Shown: positions 50,651 to 62,529 of the stretch, in pieces
How positions within the stretch are numbered: the first letter of the stretch is position 1
How the letters are laid out: each line of letters opens with the position of its first letter
Assembly: GCF_029962835.1 (NCBI RefSeq)
Contig: NC_080579.1
Location: forward strand, 77,312,459-77,376,458
DNA length: 64,000 nt
DNA from: Magnolia sinica
Lineage: Eukaryota > Streptophyta > Magnoliopsida > Magnoliales > Magnoliaceae
Direction of reading: 5' to 3'
The notes under the pieces: model-generated
The model's database searches: none
Told to the model about the DNA's origin: nothing
What the model saw: the letters and a program-made list of their open reading frames with translations, nothing else
Translations under genes and position numbers: made by a program

Positions 50651-53600
50651 GTGAAAGTTAAGGAAGAGATGGGGATGATTTATGGAGGTAGAATGAGGGC
50701 CTGCTGTGATGACCAACATAGGCAAGCGTGCCATGGCCTTCCCACGTGCCTACACACGTGCCATTTTCGAATATTCGGTTGGATCATCCCCATTTCCTCC
50801 TTCAGTGTGCTGCAGCTGCTCTTATCTGAGCTGCTTATGAAATTTAAGACCCAACTCAGTGGCGATTAAATGCACTTGCAATCTTCAATATACATTCTAT
50901 GTATCTGCATTTCAATTTGATTTTTATTGGAAAATGAAAAAAAAATTATTAATATCTTTTCTAAGGCTAGTCTACGATATCTGTATGCATTGTACACGTG
51001 GCAAACATGCATAGGACCCACCGACTACATCATGGCCCCCTTACTAGATGATCCCATCATTGATTTCACATGTTTGGATTTGAACTACTTAAACATATGG
51101 CCAGACCTTGGATGGTTATGATTGGGTATTTCAATCCCATGATTTGGATGGTATGGATTGGCGTGCATGTATCCACGTGTATAATTATGAGTAACCAATG
51201 AGTATTAAGGTGTGGTAAATCCACATAATAGTCTATTAATTCCAATCGTGGTCAGCTTTAGTACTTTGACAGAGCATGAACATCCATACACAGGCATGTC
51301 ACAAGTGTACACGTGTCATACATGTAGACCAATTCAAACCGTACAATAGTTGGACCTACTTGAATATAATCATAACCCACTAATTGATAATATCATAACC
51401 CACTAATCAAATCAATCAATCTTTATAGTTTCTAGATGATGGATGGCTCAAAAGAAGCATAGTCGTTTAACTAATATGATTCCACGGTACCATATAAGGT
51501 GGGACAGTGACTTGGACGGTGTAGGTTATATCACATGCATGCTACAAAAGCAGTGTGCATGTGCATGAATAGTCATGCTCTGCCAACCTAGAGAGAGAGA
51601 GAGTGGTTACCTTTCTTTGGGATTCCGGTATTTTTGGTGGGGCCCATGGAATCTGAGCTCACGAGGAGGCGCACGATAGCGAGGGGGAGAGAAGCGATGC
51701 TTTTAAAGGGTGGCCATTCGCCACATACGAAGACTGCCTTTAATATCTCTATTCTCACACGTGTCCATTTGCGGACCACGGCTGATTCCAAACCAAATCG
51801 CCACTCGTGCCTTAACTAGCATGTGCGAGGTATAGGGTCGCAGCGTACGCTACAGTCACGTAGCACGTAGCGACTGTAGCATAAGCTGCAATGTATTATT
51901 TTTTTTTACTATTTTAATTTTTTATTATTTTTTCATATTTTTTTTGTTTTTAATGTTAAGAAATGTAACACTTGTATTGTACTTAATATTTTTAATCTAT
52001 GAGATTTTTATTTCTTTTCATAATTGTGAATTATGATTTTAATTAGATATTATTAATTAAAATGATTTGCTTAAAAAGTTATTAATTTGATAGTTATTTG
52101 ATTTGGCTTATATATGTGGATTGGCTTATGATAAATGATAATTAATAACTTTTTTAAAGATGCTTATAATTGATAAAATGAATAATCTTTTAAGTATATA
52201 TATATATTCTTTTTTTCACTATTCATTATATTTATTATATTTTTAAATTAAAAAATGAAAATATCGTATAGCATACTATTTACGCTACACGTTATAGAGG
52301 GCTTAGCGCTACACATGATGCTACCGCTATTTAAGACATTGGTCCTCCCTTGAAAGTCATTCAACCCACTTATAAAGTGAGGAACGCGCGCAGGGTCCTT
52401 GCTCTTGATCCGGTGGTAGACCCTCAGGCCCTCAGGAGTTTCAACACCTAGGGGTCCTTGCTCTTGATCCGGTGGTAGATTCTCAGGAGTTTCAACACCT
52501 GGTCAAGGGTTCGGTACCCATGGGCGGTGAAATCCCACTAAGACGTGAGTGTGTGCGTGTGTTTATAAATAAATAAATAAATAAAGAGCAATGCGTACAC
52601 TTTGAGCGTAGACTGTTCATTATCAGTATACTAACCGTTCATTTCCTTCTAAATTTGTAATTTATATTATGAATGGTTTATGTAAGCTAGAATTCAATGT
52701 GGGCTCCACTATATGAATGTCTCGGATCCAATAGAAATGTTCCACGTCGGAAAGAACGGTGCGTTTCGCATTTGGAGCTTGAAGATGAAGGCTTCCGGAA
52801 TTATTTTCCACTTCCATTAAGAAACGAATTGCGCATTAATTATAGAAAATTTTCATACTCAGGCGGATAGATGGATGATACGCAGGCACTTAGAAATTTG
52901 CTTATAATTTCCGCATGTGGAAAAGTTTTAATTCAATTTAAATTTCTCAGATTATGGGTCCCAGTTTAGATGTATCATGACCAAAAAATTACCCTTTTTC
53001 TTTAATTTTTAAGTGCCGGATTGGATAAGATTTTATGGACGGTTGAAATGAAAAAAAATCCGATTATCAAATAATTGTACAAGAATAAGAGGTTCAGATT
53101 GTCCAAACCATCTTATTTCGAGAGTCTGACATAGAGACAGTGGGTTTCACCGCTTATTTTAGTTTTAAAATTGAGTAAATGTATGACACTATAATTTCTG
53201 AATGCCTGCATATCAAGTGTTATAAATCGCCAGAGTAGCAAATAACTCTCCATTCATGAACCTCACCTCTTCCGCCTTACACGTGACGTGGGAGATATTA
53301 ACTACATATGTCTACATCCAAAGATAATCAACACGTGCCGCTGGTTTACGTAAAGCTGGGCTAGACTCGCGCGTTAGTTTTGCATCCATAAGAAGACTAT
53401 TCCTCCGTACACGTGGCTTAATTTTTAGGCAATCTAGACTGTCCAAATCGCTGGCCCATCTGTGGATGGAGACCTAAGTTAAAAATTGCTTATTCTATCT
53501 GATTTTCGGTTTAAATTTGGACCGCTCTACTTTACCCCTTAACCATCCATTTGATAGGCATTCATTGAATGGTTAAGATTGCTGGATCAGTGTGATTTCA

Positions 53601-53696
53601 GAGATATGAACCATCCATCAGAACGTGGATGGACAGGAAAGCTGTCCATCAGTGCCACGTGTGAGAAGGATGAGCCACGGCTACATGGTACTAAAC
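50651..53696. other. Intergenic region
   Basis: No gene recognised. It contains a GTACACGTGGCAAACATG block near 50993 (also at 12993 and, looser, 51309), an AT-rich stretch at 51890-52260 and a SINE at 52395-52585. The block at 52850-53060 matches the Harbinger 3' region. A small open frame on the minus strand at 51588-51791 matches nothing I know. Confidence 0.4.
52395..52585 (+). mobile_element. tRNA-derived SINE with partly duplicated head
   Basis: GATCCGGTGGTAGA resembles a box A/D-arm region, and GGGTTCGGTACCC is a box-B-like motif. The tail is GTGTGTGCGTGTG then (AAAT)n. The first ~57 bp (52395-52451) are repeated as the head of the main copy (52452-52585). The same sequence recurs at 56263. 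Confidence 0.6.
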
Positions 53697-54357
53697 GGTA
53701 ACGGATTGGCTACTCCCCCTGCCACCAGCCAATGGCTGATGGTCGGTGCTCTGTGGGTTCCACCATGATGTTTGTGTTTCATCCATGCTGTCCATCTATT
53801 TTTATAGATTATTTTATGTTATCAGGAAAAAATTGAGGTATATCTAAATCTCAAGTGGACCACATTACAGGAAACAGTGGTGAATGAACATCGACCATTA
53901 AAAATATTATGGGGGCCATGAAAGTTTTGGATCAAGGTGATGTTTATTGTTTCCCTTCATCTGGGTCTTTATGACCTAATCAACAGATTGGATTTCAAAT
54001 AAACAGTACAGTGGGCCTTAGGAGGATTTTAATGGTGTATATCCCAATCACTATTGTTTTCCTGTGGTGTGGGATAAAGAAGTTTTAGATCAATCTGATC
54101 TTTGTATTTTCCTTTCATTAAGACCCTCTTCACCTTATCAACGGTTCCTATGGCAAATAAACATTACGGTGGGCCCTTGAAAATTTTAATAGTGGACGTT
54201 CAATCACCACTGTTTAATGTGGTGTGGTCCATCTGATATCTTTATTTGCTTAATTTTTGGGATGAAGTCCTAAAATGAGCTGGAAAAACGAATGGACGGC
54301 AATGATATACAGAACATCATCAATGTGGGTCCCACCGTAAGGGTAACACCTAATCCG
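53697..54357. mobile_element. Composite shared-core MITE with two different ends
   Basis: The left end, GGTAACGGATTGGCTACTCC, is the ACTCCCCCTGCCACC type (as at 60735). The right end, GGGTAACACCTAATCCG, is the GTTACC type (as at 11835). The core is normal but has repeated middle blocks (two AAGTTTTGGATCA-like runs, two GTGGGCC...TTTTAA runs). This suggests that two elements joined or one inserted in the other. Confidence 0.6.
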
Positions 54358-54850
54358 CTAAACACAAATAGCCAGAGGCACCCATAAGAGACAACGCGCG
54401 CTTGTCTTGACGTAAGAAGTTGGCAGTTTCTAAAACCGTCCATTGATGTATGTCCAGATGATGAGCTGATGTACTTAGTTACCACATTTTCAACGCTGTG
54501 GGGCCTACCCGGCACGTGGTTGAAGTATCCAACGTCCATTGTAATACCGGTTGCTAATATACAGCGCCCTTCACATAAGTTCCATGCAACTCCCTCCTCA
54601 CTGTACACGTGTCAAATGATTGTGGTGATCAAGATGATTGATATGTGGACCACCACATTGACAGGCCATCTCCTGTGACAGCTACTTTATTAGTAGCTTG
54701 CAAAAGAAACGGTTAGCTCAAAACCGAGCAATGGTCTAGATTCAATCTCAGACAGAACTATAGATTCGATTTGTTTCTCCAATCATCAGTTTCTAGCCTA
54801 TTCATTCGGTAGCCTTCCTGGTCACAATCTCTGCAAACGTTTGCTATGTG

Positions 54851-55435
54851 CAGAGCTGTGCACGAGTTGAACCGAGTCGCGCTTTGGCACAACTCGACTC
54901 AGCTTAGTCAACGAGCCTGACTAGCCGGCTCAGCTCGGTTCATTCAACAACTCAAGCTAGATCCAGCCGAGTTCAAGCCTGCTCCGAGTTTTGTAAAACA
55001 CATTGAATGCCCCTTCAACTTTTTAAGGTTGTAAAATATCCGTAGCAATTATATTTTATCAAACACTTTGTAAGTAGTATCAAAATCAAGATGCAAGAGT
55101 AATTTTATCGTGTAATGTTTTTATTTTTTTGTAGTGATTTGTTTCATATTCATACTTTCCTCCTCATCAGCTGATCTCGCAGAAAATGTATGAACCCGAA
55201 ACAATATTTTATTGAGTCATTTCATCAAACTCTTAGTGAGCAATATCAATATCAATTTCAAAATATTCGAGTCACCGAACTGGCTCATCCAAGTCAATTT
55301 GAACTCCGACGTGCTTGGATTTGGCTTAAAATTTTTCTAAGCTTCAAAAATCAGCTCAACTCGGCTTGAACTCTATTTCGATCCGAGTCAAGTCAAGCAA
55401 GTTAACGGAGCTAATTGGGTTGGTGTACAGCTCTA
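54851..55435. mobile_element. Non-autonomous hAT element
   Basis: The left end CAGAGCTGTGCACGAG and the right end (read inward) TAGAGCTGTACACCAA are near-matching. They are flanked by GCTATGTG (54843-54850) and GCTACGTG (55436-55443), an 8-bp duplication with one change. Subterminal regions have GAGTCGAG/GAGCTCGG-type repeats as in the large hAT. 585 bp, non-coding. Confidence 0.75.
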
Positions 55436-55443
55436 GCTACGTG

Positions 55444-56262
55444 TCCATTTAGGTCAGTACGCATAGAGCTGGGGCCCAATGTTCCGGGGGTTTACATACA
55501 CTGTTGAAGGATAATAGAAACCTTTCATTCTGTGGCCCGTGAATGGATGAATAAAAAGAGTGCACCAACGGTCCTCATTCAACAATAAAAAATCAATCCA
55601 CTGGCCAGATCCTTCAAAGAGAGAGGGAGGGAGGTGGGCCGCTGCACAAGCAACCGTGGGCCTATCTCTCACAAGGGCATGTGGCCTAATCAAATCTACC
55701 CGCGTTGCACTGAATCTTTATCTGGTGCATTTGATTAGTGGGAGAGACTGTAGCATGGTAAGCTCAGAGCCGTTCAACGGTTGTATATGATCATTCAGCG
55801 TCACTGTCTGCCCATTTTCAAAATGATTTCAAAGCAAAGATACCCCATTTCCCATCACCGTCTGATCTGTCGCAGAAAATGATAGAGATCACCCACAGCA
55901 AAGCGACGAACGCTTTTGTAATTTAGCGGAGTGCGATGGTTCATATGCATGCACTGTGCAATCCTACGTGTTATCGCACATTCCACATCGTGGGCCCCAC
56001 TTCTCTGAATCATCAGCTAAAATTTATGCTAAACATCTGTCCTGACAGACTGATTGGGTGGTCATCTGATGGACGGTTTAAGGAAAAATGATCGATGGTC
56101 CAAATTCAACAAACAAACTTACAAGTATGAAAGGTTACGATGGGCCCATCGATTCTGTTTCAGAGTCTATTATCCATCTACAGTAGGTCCCACAATTTGA
56201 ACGGTTTAGTTTGAGTTACACGCTTGCCAATGCTGACAGCATTAGCATGTTCGCATACTCTG
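55444..56262. other. Intergenic region
   Basis: No gene recognised; contains two 'GTGGGCCCCAC...GGACGGTTTA' phrases of the loose dispersed kind. Confidence 0.35.
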
Positions 56263-56392
56263 CTCGGGTGGTAGACTCTCAGGAGTTTCAACACCCGGTC
56301 AAGGGTTCCAGTATCCATAGATGGTGAAATCCCACTAGCGTGAATGTGTGGGGGTGTGTGTGCGTGTGTTTAAAAGAAAATAAAAAATACTC
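56263..56392 (+). mobile_element. tRNA-derived SINE, second copy
   Basis: CTCGGGTGGTAGACTCTCAG looks like a tRNA D-arm. GGTCAAGGGTTCCAGTATCC holds the box-B-like part. The tail is (GT)n with AAAATAAAAAA. It matches 52465-52575 closely. Confidence 0.6.
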
Positions 56393-56448
56393 TGCACAGT
56401 GCTTCGGTCAAATGCGTCGGACTGAAGAAGTAAAGGAGTTGCATTGAT

Positions 56449-56580
56449 TAGAGCTGTTGCCCCATGACATCCACCGTTGAAACCTTCCTAGAGCCCACCA
56501 GGATGTTTATGATTAGAGCTGTCGCCCCGTGAGATCCACCGTTGAAACCTTCCTAGAGCCCACCAGGATGTTTATTTGAG
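56449..56580. repeat. Tandem ~63-bp duplication of a MITE fragment
   Basis: GATTAGAGCTGT, CCACCGTTGAAACCTTCC and CACCAGGATGTTTAT occur twice in a row, with few differences. The unit is a piece of the shared MITE core. Confidence 0.65.
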
Positions 56581-56769
56581 ATCTAATCTGTTCATTAGTT
56601 AACGCAGACATGGATTAATGGAAAACGCAAATATCAGCTTGATAGAAAACCTCTATCAATGGTAGGCGTTTATTCCCCACTTATATTTTTTCTGGTGGGG
56701 TACACTTGGGCTTTCTATCTGTCTTATTCTTTGCCTTATGCCCTAGAAGGATCTATCCAAATGGATGAA

Positions 56770-57165
56770 CGGTGTGGTTTCATTTACAAGTATTTGATAC
56801 AGCAGCGATAGTTTTACTACTATTTTATCAAATACCTTCTAAACAACATAAAAGTCAGCAAAAAAAAGGGGGTTGGTTTCATTTACATACCTTCCTTGTC
56901 ACTAACCACACTTCTTTAAGCCATTTCATCAAACACTTGGTGAGTAACATCAATATCAAAGTAACTGGGTCACTGAACTAGTTCGATCCAAGTTTGATTC
57001 GAGCTGGGTTCGATGTAAGTCAAGTCGAGTTAGGCGAGCTCCAACTCATTTTCGAGCTCAAAAAATCAGCTCAACTCAGCTCAAATGCAACTTTGAACCG
57101 AGTTGGATCGATCTTTTTTGAGTCAAGTCGAGCGAGCTAACCGTCAGTTCATGTACACCTCTGAT
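56770..57165. mobile_element. hAT-like fragment, left end missing
   Basis: The right end reads TTCATGTACACCTCTGA, preceded by GAGTCAAGTCGAGCGAGC-type subterminal repeats. Inner sequence around 56800-56850 (ATCAAATACCTTCTAAACAAC) is shared in opposite orientation with 37600-37640. Confidence 0.5.
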
Positions 57166-57239
57166 GGGACCAAATCAGCCAATTGCATGCGGACAGCGTC
57201 ACTCGCCAAGTAGCCACTGATAGTGTTCGGTTGGCCCAG

Positions 57240-57240
<1 letters not shown>

Positions 57241-57301
<61 letters not shown>

Positions 57302-57640
57302 GAACGCTCACATGCCAACCACTTCGAAACTTTTTTGAGAACTCATCATATCTGATGAACCTCGAAAATCTGAACGGTCCACCTGAAGCAGAACCTCATG
57401 AAACCTTTGGTACCAATTTTTACTTTGAACCAAAACTTTAGTGAGTCATGAAAAATGCAAACAGTTTCTTCCCTTGATTTGAATCTCTCTTTGCTAAGGC
57501 CCACCAGAATCTTAGATCAGGGTGAAAATTCACCCACTGAGGTTTCATGGGATTCCGCATCTTATGGACCGTTCGGATTTAACACCCATGACACGTGTGC
57601 AAAGGTGTGCATATGCATAGGTGTATATTTGTGTGTGTGT
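57241..57640. mobile_element. Micron-like MITE beside (TA)n
   Basis: A (TA)n run (57241-57296) is followed by ~340 bp matching 39159-39610: TGAGAACTCATC, CTGAACGGTCCACCTGAAGC, TTTCATGGGATTCCGCAT, GACACGTGTGCAAAGG, then (GT)n. Confidence 0.6.
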
Positions 57641-58090
57641 TTTATCCGAGCCGTCCATCTTTTTTTTTTTTTTTTCAGATCATTATAAGATCACAGGCCC
57701 CAAAATGAGGTATATCCAAATATTGAGTGGACCACACTACAAGAAAACAAAGGCGATTGAATGCCCACGGTTAAAAACTTCCTAAGGCTTAGTGTAAATG
57801 TATATTTATCATCCAACCCGTTGATTAGGTCACGCACACCCGGTTGAAGAGAAAAGGCAAATATAAGCTTAATCCCAAACTTTTGTGGCCCATGAGAAGA
57901 TTTTAATGATGAGTGTTCAATCACCACTCTTTCCCGTGGTGTGGTCCATGTGAGATTTGGATCTGCCTCATTTTTGAGCTAAAGAAGTCTGGATAAATGG
58001 ATGGAAGGCGTGGATAGGATACATACATCATAATGGGGCCACGTAGCACTTTCAGTAGCCACCTCGCTACCGAGACTGTCAATACGTAAT
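57641..58090. mobile_element. Shared-core MITE
   Basis: Arms TTTTATCCGAGCCGTCCATC and GGAAGGCGTGGATAGGATAC, with AGTGGACCACACTACAAG and AACTTTTGTGGCCCATGAG between. The right tail has AGTAGCCACCTCGCTACCGAGACTG, distinct from the other ends. Confidence 0.55.
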
Positions 58091-58147
58091 CCGTGTCCCA
58101 AATTAGCTTAATGTCTTGCAAGTGGGCCCAGCATACCTACTTGTGTC

Positions 58148-58683
58148 GGACGCGGATTTCCTGCGAAACCTTCAGCAGGAAGTTCCTGCGCAAGGATGCT
58201 GGGTGGGGCCCGGTGAAATGTTTGTGAGAAATCAACTCCGTTCATCCGTTCTGCGACATCTTAGGATGTGCGTTCATAAAATGAGGTGGATGCAAAACTC
58301 AAGTGGATCACAAGAAAGGGAAAATTTAGGAAAGAAATCCCCACAGTTGAAAAACCTTCTTGAGCTCCACTTGATTTTTATAAGTTATCCAAATCGTTTC
58401 TAAGGTCATTCCCAATGGGATAAAGTAAAAACACCAAAATGATAGCCCGATACAAAACTTTTATGGCCATAAGAATGCTTCAACGGTTCTCACTGAATTC
58501 CCACTGTTTCCTCTCATGTGGCCCATTTGAGTGTTATATCCACCTCACTTTTGGATGCACGTACTAAAATGAGCTCGAAAAACAGACGGACGGGATGGAT
58601 TTCTCACAAACATATCAGCGGGCCCCACCCAGCATCCTTGCGCAGGAACTTCCTGCACAGGCTTTAGCAGGATATCCGCGTCC
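58148..58683. mobile_element. Shared-core MITE with 9-bp duplication (Mutator-like)
   Basis: Terminal inverted repeats of ~69 bp begin GGACGCGGAT and include AGGAAGTTCCTGCGCAAGG, then ATGCTGGGTGGGGCCC. The perfect 9-bp duplication ACTTGTGTC lies at 58139-58147 and 58684-58692. A 9-bp duplication and long repeats are Mutator (MULE) traits. The core is the same as in the other MITEs here. 536 bp, non-coding. Confidence 0.85.
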
Positions 58684-58692
58684 ACTTGTGTC

Positions 58693-59480
58693 GGTTGTGT
58701 AGGGAAAATGGCCTCGAGTCCACTTTAAATTGTAGTCCTGCGAGGGGACTATTAAAACCATTGGCCGCAATCACCCAATCCGGAAAAACAGGTGATGCCC
58801 GGTGCACATGGCCGGTTGAATTATCAATCAGGTCCATCTATCTGTTGGGCCACAATCAAAATTGCTTATGTTTCAAAAATCAAACCATCAGGTCAATCTT
58901 ATCCGTTAATTTTCTTTATCTATTAATTAATTCCATTTTTTCATGATTTTTTAATAGCCATCTATTGCTAGATATGAATGTCTAATGAATGGCCGTTGAT
59001 CGATGGATGGGAATGTCTAATATATGTAAATTTGATACATATGCCATCTATCCAACGGCCCAATATATATTAATGGACTTGATTGGTACGTAAACATGCT
59101 ATGGTCACCACTAATCAAAAGATGTCTTAGTAGCTTAATTGGTGGGGCCCAACTTAATAAAAAATTAATTGATCAAAGGTTTAAAATAATCTTATAGGAG
59201 AATTTCTCATGTTACCATCGAATTAAGCATCAGTCACATATTATGAATGGTTTGGATCGTTAAAGCATGATCTATTATGAAGGGGAACGGCTCTCAAGCA
59301 TCTTTAAACCATCCCTTCGTTCTTATTAAGGGTGGCCCACTTGATGATTAGCCTCGGCAAGAAGGGCCGGCCCATTACCACCCCTAAGTACTATACACGA
59401 GTGGGGGCCATGGTTCTGTAATCCAGGCCGTTAGTCTGTTGAATCCCATGCTGGATGGAGGATGGATGTTCCAAAGATGA
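58693..59480. other. Intergenic region
   Basis: No gene. An 86-codon open frame at 58686-58946 starts in the MITE target duplication and matches nothing I know. Confidence 0.35.
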
Positions 59481-59483
59481 GTG

Positions 59484-59650
59484 CGGATCCTCTGCCTCCC
59501 GGAGGCAGGAACTCCCTGCCTCCAGCGTTTTCACTGGTCAACGTCGCTATAAGTGCCGTGTCATCAGATTTTTTTAATATATCAGGTATAACGGAGACGT
59601 TAAACGGAAGCGTTTTTTAAATATATCAGGTATAACGGAGACGTTAAACG
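59484..59650. repeat. MITE end remnant plus a ~43-bp tandem duplication
   Basis: GCGGATCCTCTGCCTCCCGG, then GGCAGGAACTCCCTGCC, resembles a left MITE end of the CCTGC type. After it, ATATATCAGGTATAACGGAG and ACGTTAAACGGAAGCG occur twice in tandem (about 59577-59612 and 59619-59656). Confidence 0.5.
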
Positions 59651-59659
59651 GAAGCGGGT

Positions 59660-60165
59660 TGCGTGCTGAGTAAATCAGTATGGTAAGCGTGAAGTGTAAA
59701 GTCTGTGGAGCCCACTGTCATTCGTGTATTGTATCAACTCCATCCATCTCTTTTATCATTTAATTTTAGGGTTTTAAAACAAAAATTAATCATATCCAAA
59801 GATCAAGTGGACCACACCACTTGAAACAGTGTGGATTGACTTTTACCGTTGAAAAGTTATTGGGAGCTCACAGAAGTTTTATATCAAGATGATATTTGTT
59901 TTTTCTATTCATCCATGTCTTTGTGATCTTATAAGAAGTTTGGATGAAAAATAAACATCATTGGGGGCTTAGAAACATTCCAATGGTGAAAATCAATACT
60001 TCCACGGTTTCCTTTGGCATGCTCTACTTGAGCTTTTGATATACTTCAGTTTTGGGCTCAACCCTTAAAATGATTTGAAAAAACGAATGGACGGCGTGGA
60101 TAAACCACATGAATTCACAGTGGGCTCAACAGAGTTTACTCAGTACGATAAGATTCGCTAAGCAA
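59660..60165. mobile_element. Shared-core MITE (ACTGAGTAAA-end type)
   Basis: The left end has GCTGAGTAAATCAGTATGG and the right end CAGAGTTTACTCAGTACG. Core blocks ATCAAGTGGACCACACCAC and AACGAATGGACGGCGTGG are present. This is one more terminal type on the common core. Confidence 0.6.
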
Positions 60166-60185
60166 TCTGATTTCACGTGTCTAAC

Positions 60186-60728
60186 TGGGACGCAGTTTTC
60201 CTGCCAAAGCCTTTTGCAGTAAGATCCTGTACAAGTATTCTGGATGGGCCCACTGCGACGTTTGTTATAAATCCAACCCGTTCATCCATTTTTAGATATC
60301 ATTTTAGTACATAATACCAAAACTAAGGTGTATACAAAACCCAAATGGGCCACACGAGAGGAAACAGTAGGGATTTAGTGTCCACCGTTGAAATATTTAT
60401 ATGGCCACAAAAGTTTTGCATTGGTCTAATATTTTGGTGTTTTCACTTCATCCTGGTAAAAATGACCTTATAAACAGTTTGGATGGCATATAAACATCAA
60501 GACGCGTAGGAAGGTTTCAATGGTAGGAATTTCTTTCTCCACTGTTTCATCCTGTATGGCACATTTGAGTTTTTGATCATCCTAATTTTTGGTTACATAT
60601 CTTAAAATGAGCTCTAAAAATGGATGAATGGATTGAAGTTCTTATAAACATCACGGTGGACCCCACCATAAATCCCAACGCTGAAACTTCATGCAAAAGG
60701 CTTTCCCCGGTGAATTGCGTCCACAGTT
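60186..60728. mobile_element. Shared-core MITE (CCTGC-end type, diverged)
   Basis: Left GGGACGCAGTTTTCCTGCC, right TTCCCCGGTGAATTGCGTCC; both are diverged forms of the 58148-58683 ends. The core contains CCAAATGGGCCACACGAGAGG and a GGATTGAAGTTCTTATAAAC arm. No clear 9-bp duplication remains. Confidence 0.6.
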
Positions 60729-60734
60729 TCCACT

Positions 60735-61205
60735 GGAAACGGACTGGCTACTCCCCTGCCACCCGGTGCTATGTGGGCCCACCATGATGTATGTGTTTCA
60801 TCCATGCCGTCCATTTATTTTTCTAGATCATTTTATGGTCTGAGACAAAAAATGAGGTATAACCCAATCTCAAGTGGACCACATTACATGAAACAATGTT
60901 AAATAAATGTTGACCATTAAAAACTTTTTGGGGGCCATAAAAGTTTTGGATCAAGCTGATCTTTGTTTTTTCCCTTCATCTGGGTCTTTATGACCAAACC
61001 AACAGATTGGATGTCAAATATACAGTATGGTGGGCCTTAAGAGGACTTTAATGATGGTTATCCAATCACCATTGTTTTCCTATGGTGTGGTCCATATGAG
61101 ATTTATATACCTCTGATTTTTTGGATAAAGCGTTAAAATTATATGTAAAAATGGATAACCACCAGCCACCAGGCTAGTAGCAGGGGGAGTAGTCAATCCG
61201 TTCCC
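60735..61205. mobile_element. Shared-core MITE (ACTCCCCCTGCCACC-end type)
   Basis: Left GGAAACGGACTGGCTACTCC, right (read inward) GGGAACGGATTGACTACTCC. Inside are CACCATGATGTATGTGTTTC and CTCAAGTGGACCACATTAC. The right arm beyond GTTAAAATTATATG is shortened. The same type starts at 63610 and forms the left end at 53697. Confidence 0.7.
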
Positions 61206-61228
61206 ACAATCAGCTACCTTCTATTTGA

Positions 61229-61549
61229 GGATTCAGTAGCGAGACTGCTACTAAAGTGATGTCACCTAGTTATGTGGGACCCACCATGATGTATGTTTTG
61301 TATCCACACTGTCCATCCATTTAGAGAGATCATTTTAGGGCATGAGCCATAAAATGAATCGAATCCAAAACTTGAGTGGACCCGAACACAGAAACAGTGG
61401 AGAGAGTCATGCCCACCATTAAAAACTTCAAAGGGTCACAAAAGTTTTCCATCAAGCTGATATTTGTGTTTTCCCTTCTTTAATGTCTATGTTAACTTAA
61501 GGTTCATTGTGATTTTTATTTAAGTTTTCATTTAGGGATTCAATGCACA
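61229..61549. mobile_element. Truncated MITE (GTTGAGTAGCGAGAC-end type)
   Basis: Left half only, from AGTAGCGAGACTGCTACTAA to TTTTTATTTAAG. It abuts a complete copy of the same type. Confidence 0.6.
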
Positions 61550-62063
61550 GGTTGAGTAGCGAGACTTACTACTAAAGTGACGTCATGTAGTTATGTCGGT
61601 CCCACCATGATGTATGTTTTGTATCCACATTGTCCATTCATTTGGAGAGACCATTTTAAGGCATGAGCCAAAGAATGGATCAGATCCAAAACTCGATGGA
61701 CCCCACCATAAAAAACCGTGAAGAGAGTACGCTCACCATTAAAAACTTCTAAGGGCCACAAAAGTTTAAGATCAAGCTGATATTTGTGTTTATGCTTCTT
61801 CAATATTTGTGTTAACTTATGAACAGGTTATATCTCAAATAAAAATCACGGTGGACCTTAGGAAGGCTTCAATGGTAGACGTCACTCTCCTCACTATTTT
61901 CTATGGTGGGGTTCACTCCAGCTTTGGATCTACCTCATTCTTTTAATCATGCCCTAAAATGATCTCTCCAAATGGATGTACAATATGGATACAACACGTA
62001 CATCATGGTGGGCCCCACAGAACTTGGTGGTGTCACTTCAGTAGCGAGTCTAGCTACTCAACT
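61550..62063. mobile_element. Complete MITE (GTTGAGTAGCGAGAC-end type)
   Basis: Left GGTTGAGTAGCGAGACTTAC, right (read inward) AGTTGAGTAGCTAGACTCGC, with TGACGTCA/TGTCACTTCAGTAG next to them. The core is palindromic around its centre, with CATGATGTATG in one arm and CATCATGGTGGGCCCC in the other. Confidence 0.7.
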
Positions 62064-62529
62064 AATCCACCTTTAATTTCTTTCTTCTAAAATTTGATTA
62101 GGTCATGTCATCTCATGACAATTTTATAAGATAAAAAAATATATTTACAAAATCTCCTTGATTAGCAAGGAAAATTAGCTGCGGCACAAGATGAGTGATG
62201 TTCGTAGGATCCTCACCGTGGGCCCACCTTGATCTATGCATTGTATATTTACTCCATTCATCTATTTTCTCATATTATTTTAAGACTTGACCTGAATCGG
62301 CACTTGTGATCGGGTCAGATTCAGTCCGAATTAGTCTAGGACAGACCCGGACTTGGATCGGGTTAGGCATGTTGGACTCCGTACCGAGTCAGGTCGAGTT
62401 CGGGTCAAGCCTATTTCAAAACTGAATCGAGTTGGATCGGCCCTAACTTGGTTTGAATCAACTCGATGCCCACCTCTAACCTACATTATATAGGGCACAA
62501 TTTAACGTGCGCCTTAAATCATGTGGGGC
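62064..62529. other. Unassigned with GGGTCAGG-rich stretch
   Basis: A truncated shared-core start (GTGGGCCCACCTTGATC near 62219) runs into GGGTCAG/GAGTCAGG-rich low-complexity sequence (62285-62475), like 46630-46860 and 47430-47600. No gene. Confidence 0.4.

Noticed and set aside
51588-51791. 67-codon minus-strand open frame in a GC-richer patch
   Set aside because: Considered as an exon, but no splice partner and no known motif was found.
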